A DNA stretch of 64,000 bases from Owenia fusiformis (lineage: Eukaryota > Annelida > Polychaeta > Sabellida > Oweniidae), in the NCBI GenBank assembly GCA_903813345.2, contig CAIIXF020000003.1, forward strand, positions 400,633 to 464,632, read 5' to 3'. Numbering within the stretch: the stretch's first letter is position 1; every line of letters starts with the position of its first letter. The position numbers and the translations under genes are program-made. Below the pieces are notes generated by a model. It was not told the origin of the DNA, searched no databases, and worked only from the letters and a program-made list of their open reading frames with translations. This document shows positions 33,962 to 45,025 of this stretch, one piece after another.

Positions 33962-35325
33962 TCACGCCTTAAGAATATTCGTGACTTGTCACAGATTGAT
34001 CCCGAAATCTCAACAGTCATAAATTATGTTCTTCATGGTTGGCCGGAATATTATAAAGACGTGAAAGAAGTTGCCTAGCGATACTATGATTGTAGAGAAT
34101 CCTTGAGTGTTGTCAATGACATACTTATGTGTGGTAATCGTATCACTATACCAGCTGCATGTCGCAATAATATTCTTGATCAAATTCACGAGATTCACTT
34201 CAGAATTCACAAATGCCGTGAACGCGCTAATGGGACAGTGTGGTGGCCAGGGCTTACATCACAAATCAAAGAATTAGTGGCCAAATGTAAGCAATGCCAA
34301 ATTTTGAAACCTAAACAGAAAAGTGAACCATTAATTCCAACAGAATTTCCAGATCGCCCCTGGCAGCAATTAGCAACTGATTTATGTGAATGATTCAAGA
34401 AGCAATATTTAGTCACAGTTGATTACTATTCCTGCTATCTAGAAATTGGTCATGTTAGGGGTAGTGTCACAACAACTCAAATCATAAACAAACTCAAAAA
34501 GATATTTGACAGGAATGGTATCCCTGAAGTGTTGAGATCAGATAATGGACCACAGTTTAGCTCAAAACAATTTGCAGATTTCGCAAAAAAGTTTGATTTT
34601 AAACATGTAACATCAAGTCCCAGATACAGTCAAAGTAACAGTCTAGCAGAAAGAGCCGTCCAAACTGCCAAACGTATTCTCAAATCAGAAGACCCCTTAA
34701 GCTCCCTTATGAATTATAGGGCCACTCCAGTCAGTTCTACAGGTAAAACGCCAAGTCAATTACTCTATGGTAGACAAATCAGAACTAAACTGCCAGTTTC
34801 GCCTGAGAATCTAAACCCAAATTGGCCTGATAAACAGGAAGTTCAAAACAATGATGCTACAGCAAAATCACTGTATGCCAAATATTTTAACAGATCTCAT
34901 GGTGCAAGAAAACTTGAGAAACTGTCCCCTGGACAGTCTGTGAGAGTGAAGTTTGATCAGGAAAAGGCATGGAGTAAGCCATATAAGGTTCTCAATCAAG
35001 CTCACACTCCGAGGTCATACATTATCAAAAGTGACAGTGGAACTTTGTTCAGGATAAATCGTAGACATTTGATGCCAACAGGCCATGATCCTACTCCTGA
35101 ACGGGGTTCTAACATGCCTAAGCCAATGGTGTTTTTCTCGAGCAAACAGCCAAAGAGGGAGGGATGGATGGTGGTGGTCAAAATACTAATAATGTTACAC
35201 TTACTAGTAATACTATACCAGTCTATCATAGCTCTATTATCACTGAACCAAGCTCTAGTTCTCCATTAAGGAAATGAAAGAGGATTGTAAATCAGCCAAA
35301 ATGGCTCAAAGACTATGTAACTTGA
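33962..35325 (+). pseudogene. Ty3/gypsy Pol: integrase, with two nonsense codons
   Basis: One frame runs from 33962 to 35269, broken by TAG at 34076 and TGA at 34391. Order: a LSQIDPEISTVINYVLHGWP linker, the zinc-binding HHCC part (HEIHFRIHKC ... CKQCQ), the integrase core with DLCE and VDYYS (first Asp), LRSDNGPQFS (second Asp) and SLAERAVQTAK (Glu), then a GPY-like tail (LSPGQSVRV, YIIKSDSGTLFRINRRHLMP). The usual NGxAER is NSLAER. A shifted frame at 35263-35325 gives RIVNQPKWLKDYVT, the classic Pol C-terminus, after one TGA. It is continuous with the RNase H at 30128 once the insertion is removed. No 3' LTR was identified. Confidence 0.92.
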
Positions 35326-36148
35326 AATAATACTGTAACGGTCTGATTCACACATTATTAATGATTAGAGTTAACACGGTTATGACGGAATGTTCGGACA
35401 TAAAGCCTGTTGTATTGATCACATTGTTGAGCGTTAAACTATAAGTAATCCAATATGGAAATTGTAAAATAAATTAGCCCAAGTTGTGATCACAAACCAG
35501 TTTCCCATTTTGGAAAAGACGAGCTCAACGATACATGCAACTCGAACGCGAGGTACGGACTATTCGGAATTATGATAGACCGATAGCATCTAAGCAAGCA
35601 TAAGAAACTGCAAAATGATTGGTCAAACGCTGTATACCACAGTTCTGAAAGTGATCGCAAGAAGTCTCTAGTGGAACACAAACAGATGAGCATGCACACT
35701 CCCGAGGAACTAAATCTCCCCGTGGACTGCAACTTTACTCCGCTGTGTAGACATGTCAGTACAAAAATCATTAGAAAGGACGGACGCTCAAAGTCCTCGT
35801 CAGTAACTACTATTTTTGTTTCAAAGTTAAAGTATGGATTTAAATCATGGTACATTAAATTACATTTTTGTCATCATGAAAATGGCACACTTTTGACAGC
35901 CATCTTTGTTCTTAAAATGTTCGAAATGAATGAACTTTTCGAGAATATTTTAAGAATTATGCATTCATCACGAATTATAAATTCTTGAATAATGGGTCAA
36001 AACTATTTCATGAACTATTCATGAAGTTCACATGCATATATCATGCACAGAATGAATCTAAAATTCATGGATTATTCAAGCTTTTTCATGAACTCTTTAT
36101 ACATTATTTTCAATAAAAAGTTCATGAATTACTTCATGAATCATATTT
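35326..36148. other. no clear gene; TTCATGAA-rich AT DNA
   Basis: 35660-35835 has a protein-like frame (HTPEELNLPVDCNFTPLC) of unknown origin. 35900-36140 is dense in TTCATGAA/ATGAATCA words similar to 15020-15140, perhaps a decayed small element. Confidence 0.4.
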
Positions 36149-36638
36149 TCTCTGTAGCACAGTAATTGAATATTGAATTCATACACATTCATCCACGGGA
36201 ATTTATCATTTCTGTTTATTGCCCTTGATTACCACAGTATTTAGCTATCTCTTACCTCTTCATTATTATGATCCTCCATAACCATAGCACCCTATTTATA
36301 ATTTATTTTTCTACTCATTTAAGTATAACTTTATTAATCATTTTTTAAAATGTTATGAGAACATGAATCGATTGAGACAATAATAATGCTATTTTTTCTT
36401 TCAGGCTGACATTCTTTATGAACCGCCATAATGTTCCAAAGCATTGCTGCCTACAAACGACGACGAAACCAGATTATAACCGGACTATGATTTCAGACCA
36501 GCCCTTTCAACACACGTATTCGGATAACTGCTTTCACAAACTTTTACATGGTAAGAAGTGCTAAAACTAATAAACTTTCCTGCAGCCATCTTGCATTCTG
36601 CGACCATGTTTGACAACAAAATCTACAAACACAGCTAA
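36149..36638 (+). repeat. 495-bp dispersed repeat, copy 2
   Basis: Same-orientation copy of 23939-24433, with a handful of substitutions and a 2-bp deletion near 36242. It includes the CTTTCAG acceptor and the ADILYEPP terminal exon (here GAACCGCCATAA). Confidence 0.88.
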
Positions 36639-37294
36639 CTTTAGACCATGTAATAAAATATTTCTGCACCTCAGCCAATCATAAGATTATAAAATTACAT
36701 CTTCTATCATAGCGTATATCAGGGTTTAATTGCTGGAACAATGGTATAACCCTGAAAATAACTTTAAACATCATAACACAAATATTTAAATAACAATAGA
36801 GATTGTAATGGTTGAATTGTTTTTTAATAAAAGGTGATATATCAGGATAATCGGTCATTATTTTCATATGTACCCTTATTTACAATATTTTTGATTTATT
36901 TTCTATAATAATTTTCATATTTGTCCAAAAAACCAGTGAAATCCATGTGTAAGTCCTTGGACAAGGTACTCTAATAAAAATACTTTCTGGGACAAATCTG
37001 CCCTATAAGGCTAAGCATACTATAGCACTAAAAATATTTGGACCTTAATTTCTAATCGATGAAACAAATTTTAAAATGCAATTGTTTATGCAAAATGTTA
37101 CTATTCAAAGACAAATTGGCAAATATGTTCATCACTCTTTCAAAAATTTAGAGTTAACTGCAATTATTGTGCTTTACTGCTAAATACATCCTTTTTCTTT
37201 TATTATCAAAAAAAACTTAAGTGCACACTTTATTTCAGAAAAACTAAAGCTTTTAACAATAATGTATTATCTTTCTATTCATTCCTCATTTCAG
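36639..37294. other. no supported gene
   Basis: AT-rich DNA, presumably intron or intergenic sequence before the exon at 37295. Confidence 0.45.
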
Positions 37295-37379
37295 CTTTGG
37301 AAGAAAGCCTACAAAAGAATATGTCAAGGGAGATAGATATCTGATCATATCACAGACCATGCTTGTTATTCGAGGGAAG
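37295..37379 (+). CDS. gene candidate A, exon 1 seen
   Basis: Lies between CATTCCTCATTTCAG and GTGAGTCC, both strong. After one leading base it reads GRKPTKEYVKGDRYLIISQT then MLVIRGK and ends in phase 0, which matches the phase-0 starts at 41685 and 42968. The composition is beta-rich. I do not recognise the protein; an OB-like fold is only a guess. The 1.1-kb dispersed repeat, copy B, sits in the presumed intron. Confidence 0.45.
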
Positions 37380-37643
37380 GTGAGTCCAACAGTTGGTTGA
37401 TACACCATAATTTTTAATAATTTTATTATTTTATAAGATCAGGTCCCTCAAATTTTGATGAGATATCTTAAAAATAAAAACAAATAAATATGAAGCAAAT
37501 CAGGAATCCCAATGGAAAGTGGATTGTTTTTGCAAACTTTTTGTTTTTGCTTTTGATAAAAGCACTCACGTAAGTAATTGTTTCTTTGAAATTTAAATTG
37601 TTGTTACTGTATTGTTTTTTTGTTTTTGTTTTTATTCCAAAAA

Positions 37644-38046
37644 GGCCGAGGCTGAACTCTCCACAGGAGAGGAGGCAACACCAGCGGGTACTGAGGCAGA
37701 ATCCACAAACGGGAATGAAGGAGGCAACATCCAGTATCGAGGCTGAATCCGCCAAGGGAGAGGAGGCAACACCAGCCAGAATTGAGGCACCAGTGGGTAT
37801 CGAGGCTGAACTCGCCACGGGAGAGGAGGCAACACCAGCAGGTATTGAGGCTGAATCCGCCACAGGAATGAAGGAGGCAACATCTAGCATCGAGGCTGAA
37901 CCCGCCACAGGAGAGGAGGCAACACCAGCGGGTATCGAGGCTAAACCCGCCACGGGAGAGGAGGCAACACCAGCGGGTATTGAGGCTGAATCCGCCACGG
38001 GAATGAAGGAGGCAACATCTAGTATCGAGGCTGAACCCGCCTAGGG
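37644..38046 (+). repeat. 45-bp minisatellite, about 9 units
   Basis: Longer copy of the array at 1012-1172. Most units read EAESATGEEATPAGI; 48-bp variants read ATGMKEATSSIEAEP. A one-base change near 37712 switches frame between the first units and the rest. The array is preceded by a T-rich tract and AAAAAG, which could act as an acceptor. Confidence 0.9.
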
Positions 38047-38974
38047 AGGAGGCAAATCAAAATATTTCTGCTTTTGATTGGGATAACTTAATTTACTCTG
38101 GGGACATTAACTCTGTAACTCAAAAATTTTCTAATACATTATTTAATTTAATTTGTAACTTGTATATATGTTGAATAAATAATATTATTAAAAAAACAAG
38201 CCACAGGGTGAACAGAATCGCACCCTTGAACAGAATACACTTTTCGGGATGGAAAATTCAAAATGGCTACCTTAACATTTACCCAGGCTGCCTAAAAAGT
38301 TCTAAACTTTCCATAGAAACATCTCTAAAATTTTAGGATGAATCCATGAAACCTGTAAACAACCCTCAAGAGACACGTTTTAAGGTATTACTTCACAGTG
38401 TATCAGCTTTTTTTCTACAATTCAGATTTTTCTGAAAAAAATCCTGATGTTCTAGATTGGAGAAGCATGTGCTGAGAGGACACGAATGGGAATTTGAGTA
38501 ATTCTGCCCTACTATCATATACAAATAGGCGACATATGTTGACAATTAAGGACTCCTCCTGTAGAAATAAGAAATATAGAATCAATTTTGAGGAGGTTGG
38601 CAACTTTGCACAGCAAAGTTTTATTTGAATTCTACCTATTTTTGCATTTTTTAGCATACGATTTGCCAGTTTTTTATCTTAGGCTAATCTGTTAATGTAG
38701 GTGTGAAAACTTGATCAGAAGCGTAGATCGATCAGTAACCCTTCTCTCTGACGTAGACAAAAATCAGATGATGATACATATCCATTCACTGAGTGAAGAA
38801 GCCAAGAAGCATCTACTCACATAATACAGGTGTTTATCAGTTATAACTATATATTACAATACCCCCATTTAATTTACAGGTACCACAACAGGGAAACTGA
38901 ATTGGTCGTCAAAGAAAAGGAGCACAATGGAACGGCCGCAAGAACAATGCTCAGAGACCAAGAAACCCAAGAGG
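37644..38974 (+). repeat. 1.1-kb dispersed repeat, copy B
   Basis: Matches 1010-2099 from the array through AGAAACCCAAGAGG, with few differences outside the array (for example a short deletion near 38297 relative to copy A). The abrupt loss of homology at the same base in both copies marks one element end. Confidence 0.85.
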
Positions 38975-39170
38975 AGAAACCAAGAGTTCCATAGCCAGAG
39001 TAGCAGGGAATAAAGATATTTTAGTCCCTAGCAGAAGTACTATGTCTATTCCTATTACAGGCAATATCCATAAAAATGGACAATTCCTCATAGTTTTGGA
39101 AATATTTTTCACATCTTTTCCCTGCTGTTTTCTTCCCGGCTATACCACTTTAACATACTTCTATTTCTAG

Positions 39171-39266
39171 AATAAGTGGAAGGACATGTCCAGCAAGACA
39201 AGGATAAAGGCAAATAGTAGAATAAAGACTGACGCCACTAGAACAGGGGCCAATGTTGGAACCCGA
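39171..39266 (+). CDS. Myb/SANT-like exon (transposon-type DNA-binding domain)
   Basis: Follows TTCTATTTCTAG and ends at a GTAAAT donor. It reads NKWKDMSSKTRIKANSRIKT then DATRTGANVG. 'KWKDMKSKxKxKxxxxRxxxxxTGG' is the third helix and tail of Myb/SANT-like domains used by PIF/Harbinger elements and related regulators. The first two helices are not found. The exon is 32 codons, phase 0 at both ends. Confidence 0.5.
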
Positions 39267-39536
39267 GTAAATTATCCATGATGGAAGAACGCATTGTGGC
39301 CCAAATGTGGGCTGCATTATGTCAGTCAATATTGTTCCAGCTTGGGCAAGAGGGATTGGTGTTTTTCAAAGTATTTGTATGCATACAGGGTGTTCTAAAA
39401 CTAACAGGACTGGTGCATTTATTTGGTTAAATATGCACCAATTCTCTTCAAAATTTAACATAATGTACTTAGTTTTTAATTTGCATGGATTTGTATGTGA
39501 AGTGCATTTGCACATGTTGCTTCTTTTTTATTCCAG

Positions 39537-39752
39537 TTGATAAGAGCACGCCAGCGTGTGACATCAAAGTCAAGGGCTGACGTCTTGAGAGTCACTCAGG
39601 AAAAGGGGATTGAGGCAGCCCTGGCTCTGGTGACATCCTCGGTCAAACAGGACACCAAGTCAAAAAGAGGCATCAATGATATTGAGGTCCATGCTGCCGT
39701 CTCTATCATTATCAATGGGAAGGAACAAGAAGAACATGTATATAAGACATGA
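39537..39752 (+). CDS. candidate exon, unknown protein
   Basis: Starts exactly after TTTTATTCCAG in phase 0 and stays open for 71 codons to TGA. It reads RARQRVTSKSRADVLRVTQE then KGIEAALALVTSSVKQ, a helical composition. A GTATAT donor at 39740 could end it earlier, in phase 0. It is phase-compatible with the Myb/SANT-like exon upstream and with 41685 downstream, so membership is unclear. Codon use is richer in GC than the surroundings. Confidence 0.5.
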   Translation: MIRARQRVTSKSRADVLRVTQEKGIEAALALVTSSVKQDTKSKRGINDIEVHAAVSIIINGKEQEEHVYKT

Positions 39753-41061
39753 TAAGACATGCTACCGTATTATCTCTATTAAACGCACAGTGCGCTTAGC
39801 AAATTCCCGTGGGGAGAGGTTTCAAGCAGCTAAATCCCTGGGAATTCTAAAAAATTATAAATACACTATTGAAGAAATTTCTTACGTTGCATGATGGGAA
39901 ATCGTGACGTTATGAATCATGATGCATTATTTTAATGAACGGTCTTGCGGCGGTAACTCTATCACAACACAACATGTTATTACTATGTTATTACTATGCT
40001 ATTTATTTAAAATCAATAAATTATATATAGATGAGTCATCAGGATTTCTTTAAGACACCTCAGTTTCCACTAGAGTCAAATGCTACTCCTTTGGGAGTGA
40101 TTGAAGGAGCCACCTAAGTAAAAGGAGTCTTTTAGAATTTTTACATAAAACTGTGGGCACAGAAGAAAGAGAGGCCACCCCCTACACAGATGAAACTCCT
40201 TTTGGAGTCAGACCCAGTTCACATAGGGTACAAATCAAGGATATGCCATTTGAGGACTTTTTGGACTCAGATTTATAGAGACATTTACACATCAAATGTT
40301 CTTAAACATACTACAGACATTCACATTCATATCTTACATCATCCACGATTGAGGAGTCAAGAGCAAATCTCACTTGTTAAACTTGCCAATAATCTAGCAT
40401 CCCAGTAATATAGAAACAAAATGCTGCATGATGCGATGCAGTAACTTCTCATGGATTAAGAATAATATTCATCTCAGTCTCCATAAAAGCACAAGTTATT
40501 AGAGGAACAACTGCGATAACTTGATTTTGCCTTTTGTTGAAATTAATTTACGATTGGAATAAAAAACAATATTGTCCTATGCCTGGCAAAGCAAGGGAAT
40601 ATTTTGTACACTATACTGCACTGCACTTTACTATATTAATTATTTAAATAATAGTGTACACTTTTTGATACTTATCTCTTAATTTAGATCCAACATGAAC
40701 TTGCAACTACGCATTGCTTAGTTATGTATGTAATTTTTAAATATGTAAAACTTAATTTTTTTTAAATATCTAAAACATAAAAAAAAACATTTTTAAATAT
40801 TTTAATAATTTAATACTTTGATGATTTTTTGAGAAAAGCGTCATTTTCAGCTGGTTGATCCCGGGGACTTTAGTTGAAAAGGGGGTTTGTCATCATTCAT
40901 TCAAAACTCAAGGGGGTGCACCTGCACCATCTGCTCCCCCTGGCTACGGCCATGCCATTTTCGTGAGCGGGATTGGTAAGTGAATATGATTTTCATGAGC
41001 GGGATTGGGCAGGACAATATCATAAATATTCCCGGGTGTTATTCACCGGGAAGTAGTCGTA
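39753..41061. other. no supported gene
   Basis: Mostly AT-rich. At about 40850-40960 a GC-richer scrap reads GGGGGTGCACCTGCACC then CCCCTGGCTACGGCC, resembling termini of common invertebrate small DNA elements. Confidence 0.4.
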
Positions 41062-41272
41062 TCATGGGATAAATAGAGTTAATTTAATGGGAGGGATGGA
41101 ATATGAATTTTATTCCGAGGGAAAATATGGTATTGCCCAAGGAAAATATCACATTGATCGAGGGCGAAACCCCGAGCGTCAATATGATATTTTCCGAGAC
41201 CAATATCATATATTTTCTCGAGGAAAAAATTCATATTCCATCACGACCATCAATAACCTATTTATTCCATAA
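41062..41272. repeat. about 210-bp near-palindrome
   Basis: The left half (ATGGAATATGAATTTTATT, then GAGGGAAAATATGG, GGAAAATATCACATTGATCG) is mirrored on the right (CGTCAATATGATATTTTCC, CATATATTTTCTCGAGG, AATTCATATTCCATC). The centre is about 41170, at CGAGGGCGAAACCCCGAG. The arms match with scattered mismatches and extend to about 41062 and 41272. Confidence 0.75.
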
Positions 41273-41372
41273 TAAATTCTGAAACTTGTTCATTTTCATG
41301 TTTGGTTTGTCATCATTCATTCAAAACAGAACGAAAATTGTAAAAATCAAGAGAAATGCCCGGGAATAGTTC

Positions 41373-41454
41373 TGATACGGGATCCAATACAGGATCTGAT
41401 AGGGGATTTTGACTGATACGGGATCCAATAGGGGATCTGATATGGGATTTTTTG
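41373..41454. repeat. 41-bp direct repeat, 2 units
   Basis: CTGATACGGGATCCAATA(C/G) followed by GATCTGATA(G/T)GGGATTTT occurs twice in tandem. Confidence 0.75.
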
Positions 41455-41684
41455 AATATCAATTCTTTTCCCTGTTTATTTGCCTGGGAAAACATGTTAT
41501 TATGGAATAATATACGCTACCCAGGAGTTGTATATCGTTCGCAAGTTCGTATATGATGAGTGTTGGTTTTATATTATACAATACTATTTTACATACAATA
41601 AAAACATACAATCATATAAAACACTTAGGGTGGGATAATTATATTTTATCATATTCTGCAATGTTTAAGTCCTTTTATTTTCAG

Positions 41685-41858
41685 AAACGTAGATCTTTTG
41701 AGAATACGATAATCACACTTCAAGAAACTGAAGGCAGTCAAACATTGGATATAACAATGTACAGCAAACGAGAAGACGCTGTGCCCGAAGGTGTTTTGAC
41801 AATTTTAAGTTTGGAAAACAAGGGTGGGTTAAAATTCACTCCTGGGACAACTATATCT
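41685..41858 (+). CDS. gene candidate A, middle exon
   Basis: Between TTTTATTTTCAG and GTAAGT, exactly 58 codons, phase 0 at both ends. It reads SFENTIITLQETEGSQTLDI then YSKREDAVPEGVLTILSLEN and FTPGTTIS. The alternating hydrophobic pattern suggests beta strands. No family is recognised. It joins in phase with 37295-37379 upstream and with 42968-43168 downstream. Confidence 0.6.
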
Positions 41859-42371
41859 GTAAGTTTATTTTTCTTCCATACTTCAGAATATGCATTGTAT
41901 GTATTGTATTTATTATAGTGTCACGCCATATAAAATATTACATACTTAAACAATATTAAAAAACATTGGCCTTGCCGATGTCGGCATATGGGACACTTAA
42001 ATGACAACAATTCAATTAATAAGTTAAGAATGTTCGACGTTTCATACACAGATTAATTACACAATTACAGTCTTTGCTAAGGAGCGTTGCAACAATTCAC
42101 AATTCATCAGTAAGCGTATAAAAGTCATTCCCTATTACTAATCTGGCCTTATGCAAAAGCTCTTCTCTCAGGCTCATAAAGATGACATTCTATAACAAAA
42201 TGTATTTCTGTTTCCACGGCATTGCCACAGGGACATAATCGCTCATTAAGTGGAATGTTGGCGTATCTCCCAGTCTTTTTTTTATCTATCCCACATCATT
42301 TGAGACTGAATACTCTATCTTTTATGAGTACTAGTATCTACAACTATTTTTGATGTTATGATTATTGGCTA

Positions 42372-42645
42372 TCAATTTTTTCAACTTTTCTTCAACATGT
42401 ATTGTAATGACTTCAGTATGAATTAAATGTCCCTTGGTGTTCTGGTCCTGGATTGTGATATAGGTTCTCGATTGGAGGGGGAGGGGGATGTTAGACATTG
42501 TTTCTTTTCACGTTAGATTATGGTTTTGGGATATATATTTCTTAGGACAGATTTACACTTACAGTTTGCTTTTCTTGTTGGGTTTCTTTAAAGTTTTTAG
42601 TCACCCTTCCCTTTGGCATTTGTGCTTATATATTCCACCCAAACT
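42372..42645 (-). repeat. dispersed repeat, - copy
   Basis: Reverse-complement copy of 19928-20165: TCCCTTGGTGTTCTGGTCCT, the GGAGGGGGAGGGGG tract and TTGTGCTTATATATTCCA are shared. It sits in the presumed intron of gene candidate A. Confidence 0.8.
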
Positions 42646-42967
42646 CAGAATTTGTAAACTATGTAATAAAAGGCACAGGAGATCAAAGAACAGTGCAGAG
42701 AGCAAACAAATAAGGGGAAATACAATGGGAGTCTCAAAAATTGAAAGTGGTCAAATCAGTGTCGGACAAAATGGACAAGGTTTCAAAGAATAACTACTCA
42801 CCACTAAGAAGAAGAACTTCCAAATCTAACAGAACAGATCTAAACAATATGCCAGAGCTACTACTGTAAATAATAGCTTTTCATTTCTAAGGATGTTCAT
42901 AATTATCTCACCAAACCAAGTTCGAGTGGGATAAAGGAAAGCTCTTAGTATATTCGTTTCTCCGTAG

Positions 42968-43168
42968 ATAACTCAAATACCGATTGCCAGACTTTCTGAT
43001 GAATATGAGCAAGTCCATCTCTCTCTAAAATATGATGCAAACCAGGTGAAGATATCAATATTCAAAGTGGAGGGAACCAATAAATTTAAGATTGTTGAGC
43101 ATTGCAAAGTTACAAACATAGAAAAGGCGAAGGGAATTTCTTTTCCATTCCTTCAAATGTACTTATGA
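42968..43168 (+). CDS. gene candidate A, downstream exon
   Basis: After TTCGTTTCTCCGTAG it reads ITQIPIARLSDEYEQVHLSL then KYDANQVKISIFKVEGTNKF and 66 codons in all before TGA. It starts in phase 0, matching the 41685 exon. The TGA may be real, or the exon may splice earlier: another strongly protein-like frame begins at 43202. No family is recognised. Confidence 0.5.
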   Translation: MTQIPIARLSDEYEQVHLSLKYDANQVKISIFKVEGTNKFKIVEHCKVTNIEKAKGISFPFLQMYL

Positions 43169-43201
43169 TAATATTAAAATGATCTAAAAAGACTCATTAG
43201 C

Positions 43202-43410
43202 AGAAAATCCTTATATCAAGTAGTATTGTACACAAAGGTGAATGCCTTACACAATTCACAGTAGAGATAACTTCTAAACTGCACCTTGAATTTGGTTCAA
43301 AGCAACTTATCGACATTTTGGGTGATAATCTGGAATATACATATGACATGAAAGTTGACAGTGTTAGAGTTTTAGACAGATTATCACAACAATTGCTATC
43401 AATGAGGACC
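43202..43410 (+). CDS. gene candidate A, possible last exon
   Basis: Following a CATTAG, the frame reads VHKGECLTQFTVEITSKLHL then EFGSKQLIDILGDNLEYTYD and ends VLDRLSQQLLSMRT before TAA, about 69 codons. It has the same style as the previous exons. The joining to 42968-43168 is not settled. Confidence 0.45.
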
Positions 43411-44690
43411 TAATGGAAAATTTTACATAAAAAGGAGTGTTAGTTTTTCCCAGCTATCAGGTACGATGTGAGACTCAATTGGTGCAACTAAATACGAGAG
43501 AAGGTTAAAAAATTGTTTAACACTGACCGAGCTTTGGGTAAATCTAATGATATACGATTTACTGGGGAAGAAATATAACTGATCCATGGATATATATCAT
43601 TTTGAAAATTGGAAGCAAGGAATATCTTCTGGAGGCCATGTTTTTACAGTCATAACAGGAAATAGATTCTCTAAATGAAAAATGGATTTATATAATTCAT
43701 CCTGATAATGGCTAAGAATAACTACCTCAATATGTATTTAAATATCATTAGCATGACTATTTTTATTAATCTTGTGTAGTGATTCAACTGTTTTCTTTCA
43801 ATATGGCCTCTGTCTTATACAGATTGGTTATTTAACATTAGTGCAAAGGTTGTAAGCAGAACAGTAAATTCAGTAACAGTTTTTCAGAAAGACAATTTGC
43901 ATTTTGTAGCCAGCCCGGTTTCCCTCATCGTGCAGTTGCAGTGCTGCACTCCACATCAGGAGGCGGGCAGTGGGCAATGGAAATTTGATAATATTCTTTC
44001 AGATTGCTGGCAATGATGCCTCAGATTTGGCTAAAGAAATAAAGAAATAAATTCAAAGAAAGAATACAATATAGTTATGAAAATTGTACATAAATTGATG
44101 TCAAATTAATGAAATGAAAAAATGGCAAACTTCACCCTGGACATTATAGGAAACATTTGAACAACCCAATGGTATTTTTAGAGCCAACCAAATAATCAAT
44201 AAACTATTCAACTAGTATGACAAAAGATATTAAAGTAATAATATGGAGATCCCAGGGATAAAAGGATTTAGGTGACAAACTAGTATAAAGTAATGGAACC
44301 CACATAAACCTCAATAGCCTCAATATACACAAAAAGGCCATAAAAATACATTGATCCATGCATAAGGGCAAATAAAATAATGTAACGACCCGATATTAAA
44401 TACTAGGGCCGTTCCTTAGGGAACATATTGGAACCTTCACATTTGATTCTTATTTATAAGATTATTTTTGAAATTAAACATTACAATTTTAACTGATATA
44501 TTTGATTTAGAAAAGAAAATTTGACCCAACGAATAGAGATGGAAATTCAGGAACAGGATGCAAGTTCTTCAATTCTTACAAAGTTTTGGTCAAACAATAT
44601 CTCCAAGGTGTCGCCTTGCGAAGAATGAGTTATAGTCTGAGATTTTCTGTTTTTTTCCAGGGAATTGTTCTAGTGCCAGTGTCTGCATAA
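43411..44690. other. coding-like scraps, no supported gene
   Basis: Short open pieces near 43510-43700 (ISSGGHVFTVITGNRFSK) and 43870-44010 (NLHFVASPVSLIVQLQ) look protein-like but shift frame repeatedly. They may be decayed gene or transposon sequence. Confidence 0.35.
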
Positions 44691-44696
44691 TAATCA

Positions 44697-44891
44697 ATTA
44701 TGATGGTGATAAGTGGTGGGTCTACAAACCCACTGTTAGAGACTCAGATTTTCAATAAATCTATGACCAGAAACAGGTTTCAATTGCTCACCAATTTTTT
44801 CCGTATTGCTAATTTTAGAACCGTACAACATGTTGATGGAAAACATACTAGTGATTTCTTCAGCCAAGTTAGAGAAGTTGCTCAGAGGTAA
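44697..44891 (+). pseudogene. piggyBac-like transposase fragment
   Basis: The frame reads NPLLETQIFNKSMTRNRFQL then LTNFFRIANFRTVQHVDGKH and FFSQVREVAQR before TAA. The 'MSRNRFxxIxxxxRFxxN' block followed by a spacer and a 'KxRPL/VREV' helix is the N-terminal part of the piggyBac DDE domain (DDE_Tnp_1_7). It is about 60 residues; the catalytic aspartates lie beyond and are absent. The usual TTAA flanks could not be assigned. Confidence 0.65.
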
Positions 44892-45025
44892 TGAAATAAT
44901 TTTCTAAGTCGAATGTCTTTATGGCATAAACAATTATGCTTTAATCAGTAACATAAATAAGAATTGAACTTTGATGGCTAGCTTAATTATTCCACCAAAC
45001 GAAGTTTGAGGGGAATATAGGAAAT

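Noticed and set aside
20005-42535. 42372-42645 as an empty insertion site for the 989-bp transposon
   Set aside because: The paralogous copy diverges a few bases before the target duplication, so it does not show the unoccupied site.
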